DNA of 64,000 nucleotides from Microbacterium sp. USTB-Y (GTDB taxonomy: Bacteria; Actinomycetota; Actinomycetes; Actinomycetales; Microbacteriaceae), in assembly GCF_023703415.1 (NCBI RefSeq), contig NZ_JAGMTU010000002.1:682001-746000 (forward strand), written 5' to 3'. This document shows positions 1-8,125 of this stretch, piece after piece; within the stretch, counting starts at the first letter, position 1, and every line of letters starts with the position of its first letter. The translations under genes were made by a program, and so were the position numbers. Under the pieces are notes generated by a model that saw nothing but the letters and a program-made list of their open reading frames with translations, was not told the DNA's origin and searched no databases.

Positions 1-672
1 GGCATGGACATCCAGGTCGCCGGGCGGCTCAACATCGCCGACGTCCTCGCCAACCCCAAGGAGAAGGTGGTCCGTCAAGCCATCACGTCCTCCGGCTGGG
101 CGAAGGTGCATCCGGGAACCATCGACGTGCTCATCGGCAGCCCGTCCGCGATCAACTTCGACGGGCCGCACCCGAGCGTGCGCGACGTCTGGAAGCTCGA
201 GGAGGCGCTCGCCGCCGTCGAGGCCGACTACGACCTCGTCCTCATCGACTGCGCGCCGTCGCTGAACGCGCTCACCCGCACCGCGTGGGCCGCGAGCGAC
301 CGCGTCATGGTCGTCACCGAGCCGGGCCTGTTCTCCGTCGCCGCCGCCGACCGCGCCCTGCGCGCGATCGAGGAGATCCGCCGCGGCCTCTCCCCGCGGC
401 TGCAGCCGCTCGGCATCGTGGTCAACCGCGTGCGCCCCCAGTCGATCGAGCACCAGTTCCGCATCAAGGAGCTGCGTGACATGTTCGGCCCGCTGGTGCT
501 GAGCCCCCAGCTCCCCGAGCGCACCTCCCTGCAGCAGGCGCAGGGCGCCGCGAAGCCGCTGCACATCTGGCCCGGCGACTCCGCGCAGGAGCTCGCGGCC
601 GACTTCGACACCCTGCTGGACCGGGTCATCCGCACCGGACGCATCGCACTGCCGGAGGACACCCGCGCCTGA
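1..672 (+). CDS. ParA-family ATPase, C-terminal part (5' truncated by window edge)
   Basis: This is the C-terminal 223 residues of a ParA/MinD-type P-loop ATPase; the reading frame is open to base 1, so the P-loop lies outside the window. The Walker B-like segment (LVLIDCAPS, about residue 80 of the visible part) and the later IVVNRVRPQ stretch are typical of ParA proteins that bind nucleoid DNA and move cargo such as chromosomes, plasmids or division proteins. The methionine at base 4 is internal. No parB is visible next to it, and it is distinct from the second ParA-like gene beside scpA in this window. It converges on a merR gene, with a strong hairpin between them. Its cargo cannot be told from the sequence. 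Confidence 0.85.
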   Translation, partial: GMDIQVAGRLNIADVLANPKEKVVRQAITSSGWAKVHPGTIDVLIGSPSAINFDGPHPSVRDVWKLEEALAAVEADYDLVLIDCAPSLNALTRTAWAASDRVMVVTEPGLFSVAAADRALRAIEEIRRGLSPRLQPLGIVVNRVRPQSIEHQFRIKELRDMFGPLVLSPQLPERTSLQQAQGAAKPLHIWPGDSAQELAADFDTLLDRVIRTGRIALPEDTRA

Positions 673-690
673 GCGCCGGGCGCCCCTGAG

Positions 691-732
691 ACGACGAGAG
701 CCGGTTCCCCTCGGGGACCGGCTCTTCTCGTC
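691..732. terminator. Bidirectional terminator hairpin between parA-like gene and merR
   Basis: A 12-bp stem with one bulged base (698-710 pairing with 713-724) has a two-base tip, flanked by further complementary bases. It sits between two convergent genes ending at 672 and 744, so it can serve both. The T-rich flank is weak (ttctcgt). Confidence 0.75.
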
Positions 733-743
733 GCGGGAGCGGC

Positions 744-1289
744 TCAGGCGGAGCGGCGGGCGCGGCGTGCGGCGAGATCGTCCATCGGGTCGGGCACCAG
801 CGCGTCGAACTCGACGAGCGTCGCCTCGACCTCGTGGAACACCTTGCCCACGGCGATGCCGAAGACACCCTGACCGCGGCTGAGGAGGTCGATCACCTCG
901 TCGTTCGAGGTGCAGAGGTACACCGAGGCCCCGTCGCTCATGAGCGTCGTCCCGGCCAGGTCCCGGATGCCCGCCGCGCGGAGCTGGTCCACCGCGGTGC
1001 GGATCTGCTGTAGCGAGATCCCGGTGTTCAGCAGCTCCTTGACGAGCTTGAGGACGAGGATGTCCCGGAAGCCGTACAGGCGCTGGGATCCGGAACCGCT
1101 CGCCCCGCGGACGGTGGGGACGACGAGCTCGGTGCGCGCCCAGTAATCCAGCTGACGATAGGTGATGCCGGCCGCACGGGCGGCGACCGCTCCGCGGTAC
1201 CCCACCTCGTCGTCCATCGCCGGGAGGCCGTCGGTGAAGAGGAGGTCGTCCCCGAACGACGGTGCGTCGCCCCGTTCGTCGGCGCTCAT
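744..1289 (-). CDS. MerR-family transcriptional regulator (Rv1830/McdR-like)
   Basis: This is a 181-aa MerR-type regulator. A winged helix-turn-helix near residues 30-100 contains the characteristic YRQLDYWAR recognition segment and the run SQRLYGFRD. It is the second of two merR genes downstream of an FHA gene, the same trio as Rv1827-Rv1828-Rv1830 in M. tuberculosis, where these regulators affect cell division and growth; that role is inferred here from synteny. The ATG at 1289 was chosen because an AGGAGGAA Shine-Dalgarno lies 4 nt before it; a GTG nine codons upstream has no such site. The DUF151 gene found between the two merR genes in mycobacteria is missing. It has its own promoter in the gap to the upstream merR. 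Confidence 0.88.
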   Translation of the reverse strand: MSADERGDAPSFGDDLLFTDGLPAMDDEVGYRGAVAARAAGITYRQLDYWARTELVVPTVRGASGSGSQRLYGFRDILVLKLVKELLNTGISLQQIRTAVDQLRAAGIRDLAGTTLMSDGASVYLCTSNDEVIDLLSRGQGVFGIAVGKVFHEVEATLVEFDALVPDPMDDLAARRARRSA

Positions 1290-1351
1290 GGCTTCCTCCT
1301 CATCCTGAAGGCACACAATCCTTCAACCACAACCTGAAAGTCGATGACTCC

Positions 1352-1380
1352 ACGCTAGAACAGCAGGTCTCCGGCGACAA
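1352..1380 (-). promoter_or_regulatory. Candidate promoter of the distal merR gene
   Basis: On the minus strand TTGTCG (1375-1380) and TAGCGT (1352-1357) are separated by 17 nt, giving a leader of about 60 nt. Two copies of a TTCAGGnTGnGG motif lie in that leader (around 1327-1340 and 1298-1310), a possible autoregulatory site. Confidence 0.4.
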
Positions 1381-1421
1381 CGACATCCGGGCGGAGCGAG
1401 GGGTGTGTCGCAACCAGTTCG

Positions 1422-2099
1422 TTACGACAGCAGCCGGCCGATGCCGTCCTTGACGAGGAGTGCGCGCACCTCGTCCAGCCGGGATGCCAGCTCGGGAGCC
1501 ATCTCGCTGGCCCTGGCACGCGACGGGGTGTCGGTGCGCCGCAGCAGCGCGGACAGCGCCGACTGCACCAGGGCGACGTCGCGCTCGGCGCTCTGCCGCA
1601 GCGGTCGCAGGTGGCGCGGTCCGATCCCGTGCCCGTCCAGGGCGACCAGGGCGCGCAGGAGCGACACCGCGGACTCGGGGTACGCCTCGGCGGCCGGCAG
1701 CATGCCGCTGGACACCGCGTCGCCGAGCAGGGCGTGCGTCGCGCCGGCCGCGCTGACGAGCTCGTCACGGCGGTAGCGGCGCGGCCCCTGCACGATCGAC
1801 GCCGGCAGGACCGGGGCGCCGCCCGACGCCTCGAGCGCGTCGAGATGCTCGCGGATCACCTTGAGCGGCAGGTACTGATCACGCTGCAGGGTGAGGGCGA
1901 CGCGGATCCGCTCGAGGTCGGCGGCGGAGAACTTGCGGTACCCGGACGCGGTGCGCACCGGGTTCACGATCCCCTTCTCCTCGAGGAAGCGGAGCTTCGA
2001 GGCGCGCACGTCGGGGAACTCGGGCGTCAGGCGCGCGAGGACCTGGCCGATGCTCAGCAGCCCGGTCGGGGCGGTGCGCTCGGCGGCCGACGCCGCCAT
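1422..2099 (-). CDS. ftsR: MerR-family regulator FtsR-like (Rv1828 homologue)
   Basis: A 225-aa regulator with an N-terminal MerR winged helix (about residues 15-85) containing the family signature SKLRFLEEKGIVNP and the wing sequence SGYRKFSAADLERI. FtsR in Corynebacterium glutamicum and Rv1828 in M. tuberculosis sit directly downstream of odhI/garA; C. glutamicum FtsR activates ftsZ expression. The C-terminal half (about 95-225) is the effector or dimerisation part and shows no known ligand motif. Its ATG overlaps the stop codon of the upstream FHA gene (TGATG), so the two are translationally coupled. The symbol is given on synteny plus family resemblance. Confidence 0.85.
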   Translation of the reverse strand: MAASAAERTAPTGLLSIGQVLARLTPEFPDVRASKLRFLEEKGIVNPVRTASGYRKFSAADLERIRVALTLQRDQYLPLKVIREHLDALEASGGAPVLPASIVQGPRRYRRDELVSAAGATHALLGDAVSSGMLPAAEAYPESAVSLLRALVALDGHGIGPRHLRPLRQSAERDVALVQSALSALLRRTDTPSRARASEMAPELASRLDEVRALLVKDGIGRLLS

Positions 2100-2575
2100 C
2101 AGGAGTTCGCCTGCGCGAGATCCACAGGCGAGGCGAAGAAGTTCAGCCGGAACTTGCCGACGCGCACCTCGTAGCCGTTGCCCAGCGGGCTGCGGTCGAC
2201 GCGCTCGCCGTTCACGTAGGTGCCGTTCAGCGACCGCTGATCGATGATCTCGAACGCGGTGCCGGTGCGGATGACCTCGGCGTGACGGCGCGAGACCGTG
2301 ACATCGTCGAAGAAGATGTCCGCCTCCGGGTGCCGGCCGACCGTGGTGACCGCCGTGTCCAGCAGGTACCGGGCTCCGGCGAGAGCGCCGGAGCGGACCA
2401 GCAGCAGCGCGGAACCGGAAGGGAGCGCGGCGATCGCCGCCTGCTCGACCTCCGTCAGCTCGGCGCCGAACGGGACGAACGACAGGTCGGAGTCGTGTCC
2501 GAACGTCTGCGTGGTGTCGTGCGCGGGTTCTCCGCCGCGGCGGACGGCGCCTTCGGGAACGTCGTTCTCAGTCAC
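2099..2575 (-). CDS. odhI: FHA-domain regulator OdhI/GarA
   Basis: A 158-aa forkhead-associated protein. The FHA fold spans about residues 60-145, with the phosphothreonine-binding signature TVGRHPEADI, SRRH and LNGTYVNGE. The N-terminal tail carries adjacent threonines at 21-22 (DTTQTF), the position phosphorylated by PknB/PknG in GarA/OdhI. The unphosphorylated protein of this family binds and inhibits 2-oxoglutarate dehydrogenase (E1) and glutamate dehydrogenase, setting carbon flow between the TCA cycle and glutamate. It starts with GTG behind a clear AGGAGGGG Shine-Dalgarno. It heads a leftward unit with ftsR. The lpd gene, whose product is the E3 subunit of 2-oxoglutarate dehydrogenase, starts divergently 112 bp away. 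Confidence 0.93.
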   Translation of the reverse strand: MTENDVPEGAVRRGGEPAHDTTQTFGHDSDLSFVPFGAELTEVEQAAIAALPSGSALLLVRSGALAGARYLLDTAVTTVGRHPEADIFFDDVTVSRRHAEVIRTGTAFEIIDQRSLNGTYVNGERVDRSPLGNGYEVRVGKFRLNFFASPVDLAQANS

Positions 2576-2675
2576 TGTGCACCCCTCCTCTGGCGTTCCA
2601 GCCTATCGGAAGCCCGCCGCCATCGGGAGCAGGATCCGGCCCGCAACCTCCGCCCGGAGCGGTGTCGCCGAACGG

Positions 2676-2681
2676 TAGGCT
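2676..2681 (+). promoter_or_regulatory. -10 box of lpd, leaderless type
   Basis: TAGGCT lies exactly 6 nt before the lpd ATG at 2688, with no Shine-Dalgarno in between, implying that transcription starts at or near the start codon. Confidence 0.6.
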
Positions 2682-2687
2682 GAGGGC

Positions 2688-4085
2688 ATGCCACACTACG
2701 ACGTCGTCATCCTCGGCGCTGGCCCCGGCGGCTACGTCGCCGCCGTCCGCAGCGCCCAGCTCGGCCTTTCCACCGCGATCATCGAGGAGAAGTACTGGGG
2801 CGGCATCTGCCTCAACGTGGGGTGCATCCCCTCGAAGTCGCTCCTCAAGAACGCGGAGATCGCGCACACCTTCACCCACAAGGCCGAGTTCTTCGGCATC
2901 TCGGGTGACGTGCACTTCGACTTCGGAGCGGCGTTCGATCGCAGCCGCAAGGTCGCGGAGACCCACGTCAAGGGCATCCACTTCCTCATGAAGAAGAACA
3001 AGGTCACCGAGTACGACGGACGCGGCACCTTCACCGGCCCGAAGGCGATCTCGGTCGCCAAGTCGGACGGCACGACCGAGGAGGTGACGTTCGACAACGT
3101 CATCATCGCGACGGGATCCACCGTCCGCCTGCTGCCCGGCGTCCAGCTCAGCGACAACGTCGTCACCTTCGAGGAGCAGATCCTCACCCGCGACCTTCCC
3201 GAGTCGATCGTCATCGTCGGCGCCGGCGCCATCGGCATGGAGTTCGGCTACGTGATGGCGAACTACGGCGTCAAGGTCACCATCATCGAGTTCCTCGACC
3301 GTGCCCTGCCCAACGAGGACGTCGAGGTCTCCAAGGAGATCCAGAAGCAGTACAAGAAGCTCGGCATCGACATCCTCACCTCGACCGCGGTGAAGACCGT
3401 CACCGACAACGGCTCGTCCGTGCACGTCACCTACGAGACCCGCGACGGCCAGCCCGGCGAGATCACCGCCGGCAAGGTGCTGATGTCGGTCGGCTTCGCC
3501 CCGAACGTCGACGGCTACGGCCTGGACAAGACCGGCGTGAAGCTCACCGAGCGCGGCGCGATCGACATCGACGACCACATGCGCACGAACGTCGAGGGCA
3601 TCTACGCGATCGGCGACGTGACCGCCAAGCTGCAGCTCGCCCACGTGGCCGAGGCGCAGGCCGTGGTCGCCGCGGAGACCATCGGCAAGGCCGAGACCAT
3701 GACACTGGGCGATTACCGGATGATGCCGCGCGCGACGTTCTGCCAGCCGCAGGTCGCCAGCTTCGGTCTCACCGAGGAGCAGGCGCGCGCCGAGGGCCGC
3801 GAGATCAAGGTCGCGAAGTTCCCGTTCAGCGCGAACGGCAAGGCGAACGGCCTGGGCGAGCCCGTGGGCTTCGTCAAGCTGATCGCGGACGCGGAGCACC
3901 TCGAGCTCATCGGCGGTCACCTGATCGGCCCCGACGTCTCGGAGCTGCTGCCCGAGCTGACCCTGGCCCAGAAGTGGGACCTCACCGCCCTCGAGGCCGC
4001 GCGCAACGTGCACACCCACCCGACGCTGTCGGAGGCGCTGCAGGAGGCGTTCCACGGCCTCGCGGGCCACATGATCAACCTCTGA
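2688..4085 (+). CDS. lpd: Dihydrolipoyl dehydrogenase (E3)
   Basis: A 465-aa FAD disulfide oxidoreductase that reoxidises the dihydrolipoamide of pyruvate and 2-oxoglutarate dehydrogenase complexes with NAD+. An N-terminal FAD Rossmann motif ([10 protein letters not shown]) is followed by the redox-active disulfide CLNVGC (Cys41, Cys46), an NAD Rossmann motif ([10 protein letters not shown], about residue 180), a second FAD motif ending in AIGDV, and the C-terminal dimer interface with the catalytic His-Glu pair in [12 protein letters not shown]. The length is normal for the family. It is monocistronic, with a strong hairpin behind it, and divergent from odhI, whose product restrains the complex containing this E3. 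A leaderless-type promoter precedes the ATG. Confidence 0.97.
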   Translation: MPHYDVVILGAGPGGYVAAVRSAQLGLSTAIIEEKYWGGICLNVGCIPSKSLLKNAEIAHTFTHKAEFFGISGDVHFDFGAAFDRSRKVAETHVKGIHFLMKKNKVTEYDGRGTFTGPKAISVAKSDGTTEEVTFDNVIIATGSTVRLLPGVQLSDNVVTFEEQILTRDLPESIVIVGAGAIGMEFGYVMANYGVKVTIIEFLDRALPNEDVEVSKEIQKQYKKLGIDILTSTAVKTVTDNGSSVHVTYETRDGQPGEITAGKVLMSVGFAPNVDGYGLDKTGVKLTERGAIDIDDHMRTNVEGIYAIGDVTAKLQLAHVAEAQAVVAAETIGKAETMTLGDYRMMPRATFCQPQVASFGLTEEQARAEGREIKVAKFPFSANGKANGLGEPVGFVKLIADAEHLELIGGHLIGPDVSELLPELTLAQKWDLTALEAARNVHTHPTLSEALQEAFHGLAGHMINL

Positions 4086-4099
4086 TCGGATCCGATCGG

Positions 4100-4138
4100 C
4101 CGAGGGCCGGTCACGCCTCGTGCGTGGCCGGCCCTCGG
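4100..4138. terminator. Terminator hairpin between lpd and the PKS operon
   Basis: A 17-bp stem with a single mismatch (4100-4116 with 4122-4138) and a 5-nt loop lies between the convergent lpd and FAD hydroxylase genes and can act in both directions. Confidence 0.75.
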
Positions 4139-4153
4139 TGCGTCCGAGAGCGC

Positions 4154-5296
4154 TCACAGGCCGCGCATCGTCACCAGTCCGGCCGCCCACGGGCGCAGCG
4201 GCGCGGATCCCAGCGAGCGGATGAGGAGCTCCCGCGCGAGGAGCGGAAGCCCGTGCCGCGCCGGCGCGCCCATCGCCATGTAGAAGGCGCTGCGACGCTG
4301 TGCGCCCCGGGCGGCGCGCAGGGTCCGGCGCCCGTAGTCGCCGAGGTCCGCCCCGCCGTCGGCCAGGGCGAAGCGCAGTGCGGCGTCCAGCCTCCCGGCG
4401 TCGGCCCAGCCGAGGTTCATGCCCTGTCCGCCGATCGGGCTGATCTCATGCGCGGCGTCGCCCAGCAGCGCGATCCGTCCGCGCGCAGGAGCACGCGCGA
4501 CGTGCTGCCTCGCCGTGAACGCGACCGGCACGACATCGGATCCGATCGCCGGATCCGCCCCGGTGCGCACCCGGATCGCCGCCCGGAAGCCGGCCGCGGT
4601 GCCGACGTCCTCGTCCTCTGCGGCGCGCACCACCCAGCGCCGCAACCCGCCCGGCAGCGGGAACGACTCCACGAGTCCGCCGGGTCCGCAATGGAGCAAA
4701 GCCGTGGCGCCGGCATCCGGGTCCGGCACATCGGCCATCGCGTACCGCGCGCTGCCGGCCCGCCGCCGCCAGCCCAGGCCGAGCCCGGTGCGCAGTCCGC
4801 TGTGCACGCCGTCCGCGATCACCGCGAAGGCGGCGGTGAGCTCCCTCCGCCTCCCCTCGGCGTCGAGACGGACCCGTACGAAACCGCCCTCGTCGCGCAC
4901 CCCGCTCACCGAGCAGCCGGCCCGGAGCGCCCCCGGCGACAGCCGATCCAGCCGCTGGCTCAGCAGGGCGTGGGTGCGGCGCTGCGGCAGCACGAGCACC
5001 GGGCGATCGGCCGGGAAGGCGAGCGATGCCAGCACCCGCCCGCGGCTGAGCACCTCGCCGCCGGCGAGGGCGAGAGCCTCCGCCCGCACCGCGGCACCGG
5101 CCCCGGCGCGGTCGAGCATCGCGAGTCCCGGCGGATGGATCCCGATCGCCCGGCTGCGGACGTCGTCGCCGTCGCGCTGCTCGCAGAGCGCGACGTCCAC
5201 GCCGCCCTGGGCGAGGAGGCAGCCGAGCAGCAGCCCCACGGGACCGGCTCCCACGATGACGACACTGTGATCGAGCCTCGGCTCAGCCGGCGGCAT
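4154..5296 (-). CDS. FAD-dependent aromatic hydroxylase of the type III PKS operon
   Basis: A 380-aa flavoprotein of the p-hydroxybenzoate hydroxylase/UbiH class. The N-terminal dinucleotide motif GAGPVGLLLG (residues about 16-25) binds FAD, and the later GDAAHEISPIGGQGMN segment binds the FAD pyrophosphate and ribityl chain; a DG motif near residue 160 (IADGVHSG) completes the signature. Such enzymes hydroxylate phenols with NAD(P)H and O2. It is the last gene of a three-gene leftward operon and overlaps the methyltransferase gene by 14 nt. In Streptomyces griseus a comparable trio (srsABC) turns alkylresorcinols into methoxylated hydroquinones or quinones, so the likely substrate is the polyketide phenol made by the first gene. 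Confidence 0.82.
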   Translation of the reverse strand: MPPAEPRLDHSVVIVGAGPVGLLLGCLLAQGGVDVALCEQRDGDDVRSRAIGIHPPGLAMLDRAGAGAAVRAEALALAGGEVLSRGRVLASLAFPADRPVLVLPQRRTHALLSQRLDRLSPGALRAGCSVSGVRDEGGFVRVRLDAEGRRRELTAAFAVIADGVHSGLRTGLGLGWRRRAGSARYAMADVPDPDAGATALLHCGPGGLVESFPLPGGLRRWVVRAAEDEDVGTAAGFRAAIRVRTGADPAIGSDVVPVAFTARQHVARAPARGRIALLGDAAHEISPIGGQGMNLGWADAGRLDAALRFALADGGADLGDYGRRTLRAARGAQRRSAFYMAMGAPARHGLPLLARELLIRSLGSAPLRPWAAGLVTMRGL

Positions 5297-6023
5297 CGGC
5301 AGGCTCCCAGCGCAGCTGCAGCCGGGAGGGGAAGCCGCGGCGGACCACCCATCCCGGAGGCGCCGCGGCGGCCAGCTCGGCGGCCGTGTAGGAACGGCGG
5401 ATGCTGGTCAGCCCGTCGGCACGGATGAAGGATCCGGCCAGCAGATTGCCCGAGAAGGGCCAGGTGCCCGCCGCGAACGCCGCGCTCGCGAGACGACTCC
5501 GGGCGATGTCGTGGTGCGCGACGACCCCGTCCTCCGGCACGAGGCGGCGGGTGTCCTCGAGCATCCCCGCGAGACCCGCCCCGTCCAGATGGTGCAGCAC
5601 GTGGTTCGACAGCACGATGTCGAATCTCTCACCGGCGCGGACCAGATCCGACGACGAGGCACATCGGTAGACCGCGCCGGCACCCCCGTCGTGCGCGGAC
5701 GCCCAGGCCACGGCGCGGGGATCGACGTCGAGGGCGGTGATCTCCGCATCCAGGCGGTCGCGCCGCAGACGCACGGCGAGCGCCCGGCACAGATCGCCGC
5801 CCCCGGCGCCCACGTCGAGGATGCGCACCGGAGCGCCGCCCAGGGCGCGGCGGCGGCGAGCGCGCGGACGCACGTCCCCGCGGTAGACCGAGCCGGGCCG
5901 CGACACCACCGCGTTCACCGCACCGAAGCGCCGGTAGGTGCGCTCCAGCATCCCGGGATCCGCGGACGGGTCGTCCATGAGCTCGCGCACGCCGACGGCG
6001 CGCGTCGAGAGGTCAGCGCCCAT
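5283..6023 (-). CDS. Class I SAM-dependent methyltransferase of the type III PKS operon
   Basis: A 246-aa class I methyltransferase with motif I at LDVGAGGGD (about residues 70-78), an acidic ribose-binding residue in LDVDPRA, and motif IV in VLSNHVLHHLDG. It probably methylates the polyketide or phenol made by the type III PKS upstream; O- versus C-methylation cannot be told from sequence. The start overlaps the PKS stop region by 11 nt and its 3' end overlaps the hydroxylase by 14 nt, so the trio is tightly coupled. As I recall it, the S. griseus srs methyltransferase is a membrane protein; this one is soluble, so the cluster is analogous rather than a strict copy. Confidence 0.82.
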   Translation of the reverse strand: MGADLSTRAVGVRELMDDPSADPGMLERTYRRFGAVNAVVSRPGSVYRGDVRPRARRRRALGGAPVRILDVGAGGGDLCRALAVRLRRDRLDAEITALDVDPRAVAWASAHDGGAGAVYRCASSSDLVRAGERFDIVLSNHVLHHLDGAGLAGMLEDTRRLVPEDGVVAHHDIARSRLASAAFAAGTWPFSGNLLAGSFIRADGLTSIRRSYTAAELAAAAPPGWVVRRGFPSRLQLRWEPADAAG

Positions 6024-7167
6024 CCGCTTCCGCGCCGACCACGGTCATCAGCGCGCTCTCCGCCGTCAGGCCGGGGCCGAACGCCATCGCGGACACCCTG
6101 TCGCCGTCGCGCGCGTCCTCCTGTTCGAGGATCCGGCGCAGGACGAACAGCACGGTCGCGCTCGACATGTTCCCCTGCGTCCGCAGCGTCTCCCGGGCGG
6201 GGCGCAGCTGCGCATCGCTCAGGCCGAGCCGATCCTGCACCCGGTCGAGGATGCTGCGCCCGCCGGGATGGATCGCCCAGTGCCGCACGTGCTCGCCGAT
6301 CGCGCCGCCGTCGAACGGCGCGCTCAGCTCTCCCGCGTACAGCGGGCGCAGCGCCTCGACGATGGTCGCCCCGATGATCTGGGGAACGCCGGTGGAGAGG
6401 ATCATCTCGAAGCCGCGGTCGCCGATCGTCCACGCCATGTCCTTCTCCCCTTCGGGGGCGATGGCCGTGTGGAAGCGGTCGAGCCTCAGTCCCGGTGCCG
6501 CGGACGGACGCGCGGTGACGATGCCCGCGGCCGCGCCGTCGGCGAACAGCGAGGAGGCGACGATCACATCCGGATCCTCCGAGGAGCGCAGATGCAGCGT
6601 GCACAGCTCGACGCTCACGACCAGCACCACCGCGTCCGGGTCGGCCGCGCAGAACTGGCTCGCCGCCCGCAGCGCGGGCATCGACGCGTAGCAGCCCATG
6701 AAGCCGAGGTGGAAGCGCTGCACCGAATCCGCGAGCCCGAGCGCGCGGACGATCTCGTACTCCGGCCCCGGGGCGTGGAACCCGGTGCACGAGACCGTGA
6801 TCACATGCGTGATGTCGGCCGGCGAGATCTCCGGATCCGCTTCGAGCGCGGCGCGGGCGGCCGCGACGAACAGCCGACGCGCCTCCCGCACGTAGACGTC
6901 GTTGCGCACCCCGGTGCCCGGAGACAGCAGCGTTCCCGTGGACCGGTCGAAGAAGACGGGGTCCGCCCCCGTATCGGCCAGGGTGAGCTCATCGAGCACC
7001 GTGCGCCGGGTGTCGATGCCCGAGCCGTCGAAGGAGGCGGTCACGAGGCGCCGCGCGAGGCGGGACAGCTCCGGTTGCGCGGCGAACACGTCGCGCACCT
7101 CGTTCTGATGCAGGACCGTCTCCGGGACGACCGTCTGCAGGGACCTCAGCACCGCGGGGCTGCTCAT
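6013..7167 (-). CDS. Type III polyketide synthase (chalcone synthase-like)
   Basis: A 384-aa type III PKS; counting from the TTG codon at 7179, the Cys-His-Asn triad is Cys131 (VSCTGFHAPG), His304 (WAIHPGG) and Asn337 (GNMSSAT), so the enzyme looks active. These homodimers extend an acyl-CoA starter with malonyl-CoA and cyclise the product to resorcinols, pyrones or naphthols. With a methyltransferase and a flavin hydroxylase behind it, an alkylresorcinol-derived phenolic lipid or quinone is the best guess. ATG 7167 is preferred to TTG 7179; neither has a strong Shine-Dalgarno. It is first in the operon and about 70 bp from the next upstream gene. Confidence 0.92.
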   Translation of the reverse strand: MSSPAVLRSLQTVVPETVLHQNEVRDVFAAQPELSRLARRLVTASFDGSGIDTRRTVLDELTLADTGADPVFFDRSTGTLLSPGTGVRNDVYVREARRLFVAAARAALEADPEISPADITHVITVSCTGFHAPGPEYEIVRALGLADSVQRFHLGFMGCYASMPALRAASQFCAADPDAVVLVVSVELCTLHLRSSEDPDVIVASSLFADGAAAGIVTARPSAAPGLRLDRFHTAIAPEGEKDMAWTIGDRGFEMILSTGVPQIIGATIVEALRPLYAGELSAPFDGGAIGEHVRHWAIHPGGRSILDRVQDRLGLSDAQLRPARETLRTQGNMSSATVLFVLRRILEQEDARDGDRVSAMAFGPGLTAESALMTVVGAEADGR

Positions 7168-7248
7168 GCTGTCACTCAAGCACGCCGGCAGCGTCCTCGG
7201 AACCCCCGGGCGGAACCTCGTCGGGCACGGTAGGGTTCGCCGTGCGGC

Positions 7249-7881
7249 TCAGAACCCGAGCGCGCGGCCGAGCTTCGAGCCGGACGGGGAGACGCGTCCC
7301 CCGGCAGCGGCGACGGCCCGCTCCACCGCCAGGAAGAAGGCGCTCCGGCCCGCCTCATCGGCGGGAGCCGCGGGCCCCAGCTCCATCTCCCATTCGCGCC
7401 ATTCGCGCGGCGCGGGGGCGGGCAGGCCGGCCGGAAGGCGCAGGTCCGTGCCGCGGACGCGGTCGTCCACGAACTCCGCGACCACGCCGTCGGGACCGGT
7501 GAGGAGGTAGGCGGTGCGCGCGTTCTCGATGCGGGCGAGCGGGATCAGCGGTGCCGTGGTCCACTGGGCGACGAACTCCGCGACCTGCGGCGGCAGGTCG
7601 TCCGACTCCCCGAGCGGCCAGCCGAGCTCGATGCGGCCGTCGCCGGTGCGGGGGCCCTTGACATGCCAGCCCTCGTCCGGCCCTCCGGTGCGGCGCCGCA
7701 GGGCGACGCCGGCGCGCGCGAGATCTCCCGAGGCGGTGTCGAAGTAGCGTGCGTCCAGTGCACGGGGCTCGCCCTCGGTGACCGCGTCGACCCCGGGGAT
7801 CGCCTCCCACGACGGCAGCGGGGTGCTGCCGTCCACGTCGTACTTGCGCTCGACCTCGACCGTGCGGGACGGCTCAGACAT
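7249..7881 (-). CDS. CYTH-domain protein (triphosphate tunnel metalloenzyme)
   Basis: A 210-aa protein with the N-terminal ExExK signature of the CYTH superfamily (Glu9-x-Glu11-x-Lys13 in EVERKYDV) followed by alternating acidic and basic beta strands. Members hydrolyse triphosphates such as inorganic triphosphate or thiamine triphosphate, or make cAMP; the substrate here is unknown. No CHAD domain is fused. The ATG at 7881 lies inside the end of the upstream 70-aa gene (8-nt overlap), so the pair is co-transcribed. Confidence 0.82.
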   Translation of the reverse strand: MSEPSRTVEVERKYDVDGSTPLPSWEAIPGVDAVTEGEPRALDARYFDTASGDLARAGVALRRRTGGPDEGWHVKGPRTGDGRIELGWPLGESDDLPPQVAEFVAQWTTAPLIPLARIENARTAYLLTGPDGVVAEFVDDRVRGTDLRLPAGLPAPAPREWREWEMELGPAAPADEAGRSAFFLAVERAVAAAGGRVSPSGSKLGRALGF

Positions 7882-8086
7882 CCGCGGGGTTGAGGTCGTC
7901 CTGGGATCCCTGGTACCAGTACTCGAACTCGGTGGGCCCGTCGTGCTCCCCCGTGTGCGTCGGCTCGCCCCGCTTGTTGTAGACGAGGAGCGTCTCGCTG
8001 TAGGGGACCGCGATCTCGTCGTCCGCGGATCCGAGGGGGATGATCTGCCCGTCGAGCGGGCCGCCGTGAAGCCGTGCGAGTGCCAT
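7874..8086 (-). CDS. Small conserved-looking protein, 70 aa
   Basis: A 70-residue soluble protein, starting MALARLHGGPLDGQ and ending in a tyrosine/tryptophan-rich stretch (FEYWYQG). I do not recognise a domain. Its reality is supported by a leaderless-type promoter exactly 6 nt before the ATG and by an 8-nt overlap with the CYTH gene that follows. It has no signal peptide or membrane segment. Confidence 0.7.
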   Translation of the reverse strand: MALARLHGGPLDGQIIPLGSADDEIAVPYSETLLVYNKRGEPTHTGEHDGPTEFEYWYQGSQDDLNPADV

Positions 8087-8092
8087 GTGCTC

Positions 8093-8098
8093 ACCCTA
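8093..8098 (-). promoter_or_regulatory. -10 box, leaderless type, for the 70-aa gene and CYTH gene
   Basis: TAGGGT on the minus strand, 6 nt before the ATG at 8086. Confidence 0.55.
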
Positions 8099-8125
8099 AT
8101 CCCCCGGCGCCGTCGAGGAGGGCGA

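Noticed and set aside
1..672. ATG at base 4 as a true start of the ParA-family gene
   Set aside because: The frame is open to base 1 and the P-loop of the family is missing, so the gene begins before the window.
2568..4190. 540-codon minus-strand frame opposite lpd
   Set aside because: The translation is an Asp/Leu/Val/Arg/His-rich shadow of lpd codons, and it would overlap both odhI and lpd, whose family motifs are unmistakable.
7167..7179. TTG at 7179 as the start of the type III PKS
   Set aside because: It adds four residues without a Shine-Dalgarno or leaderless box; the ATG at 7167 is at least as good.
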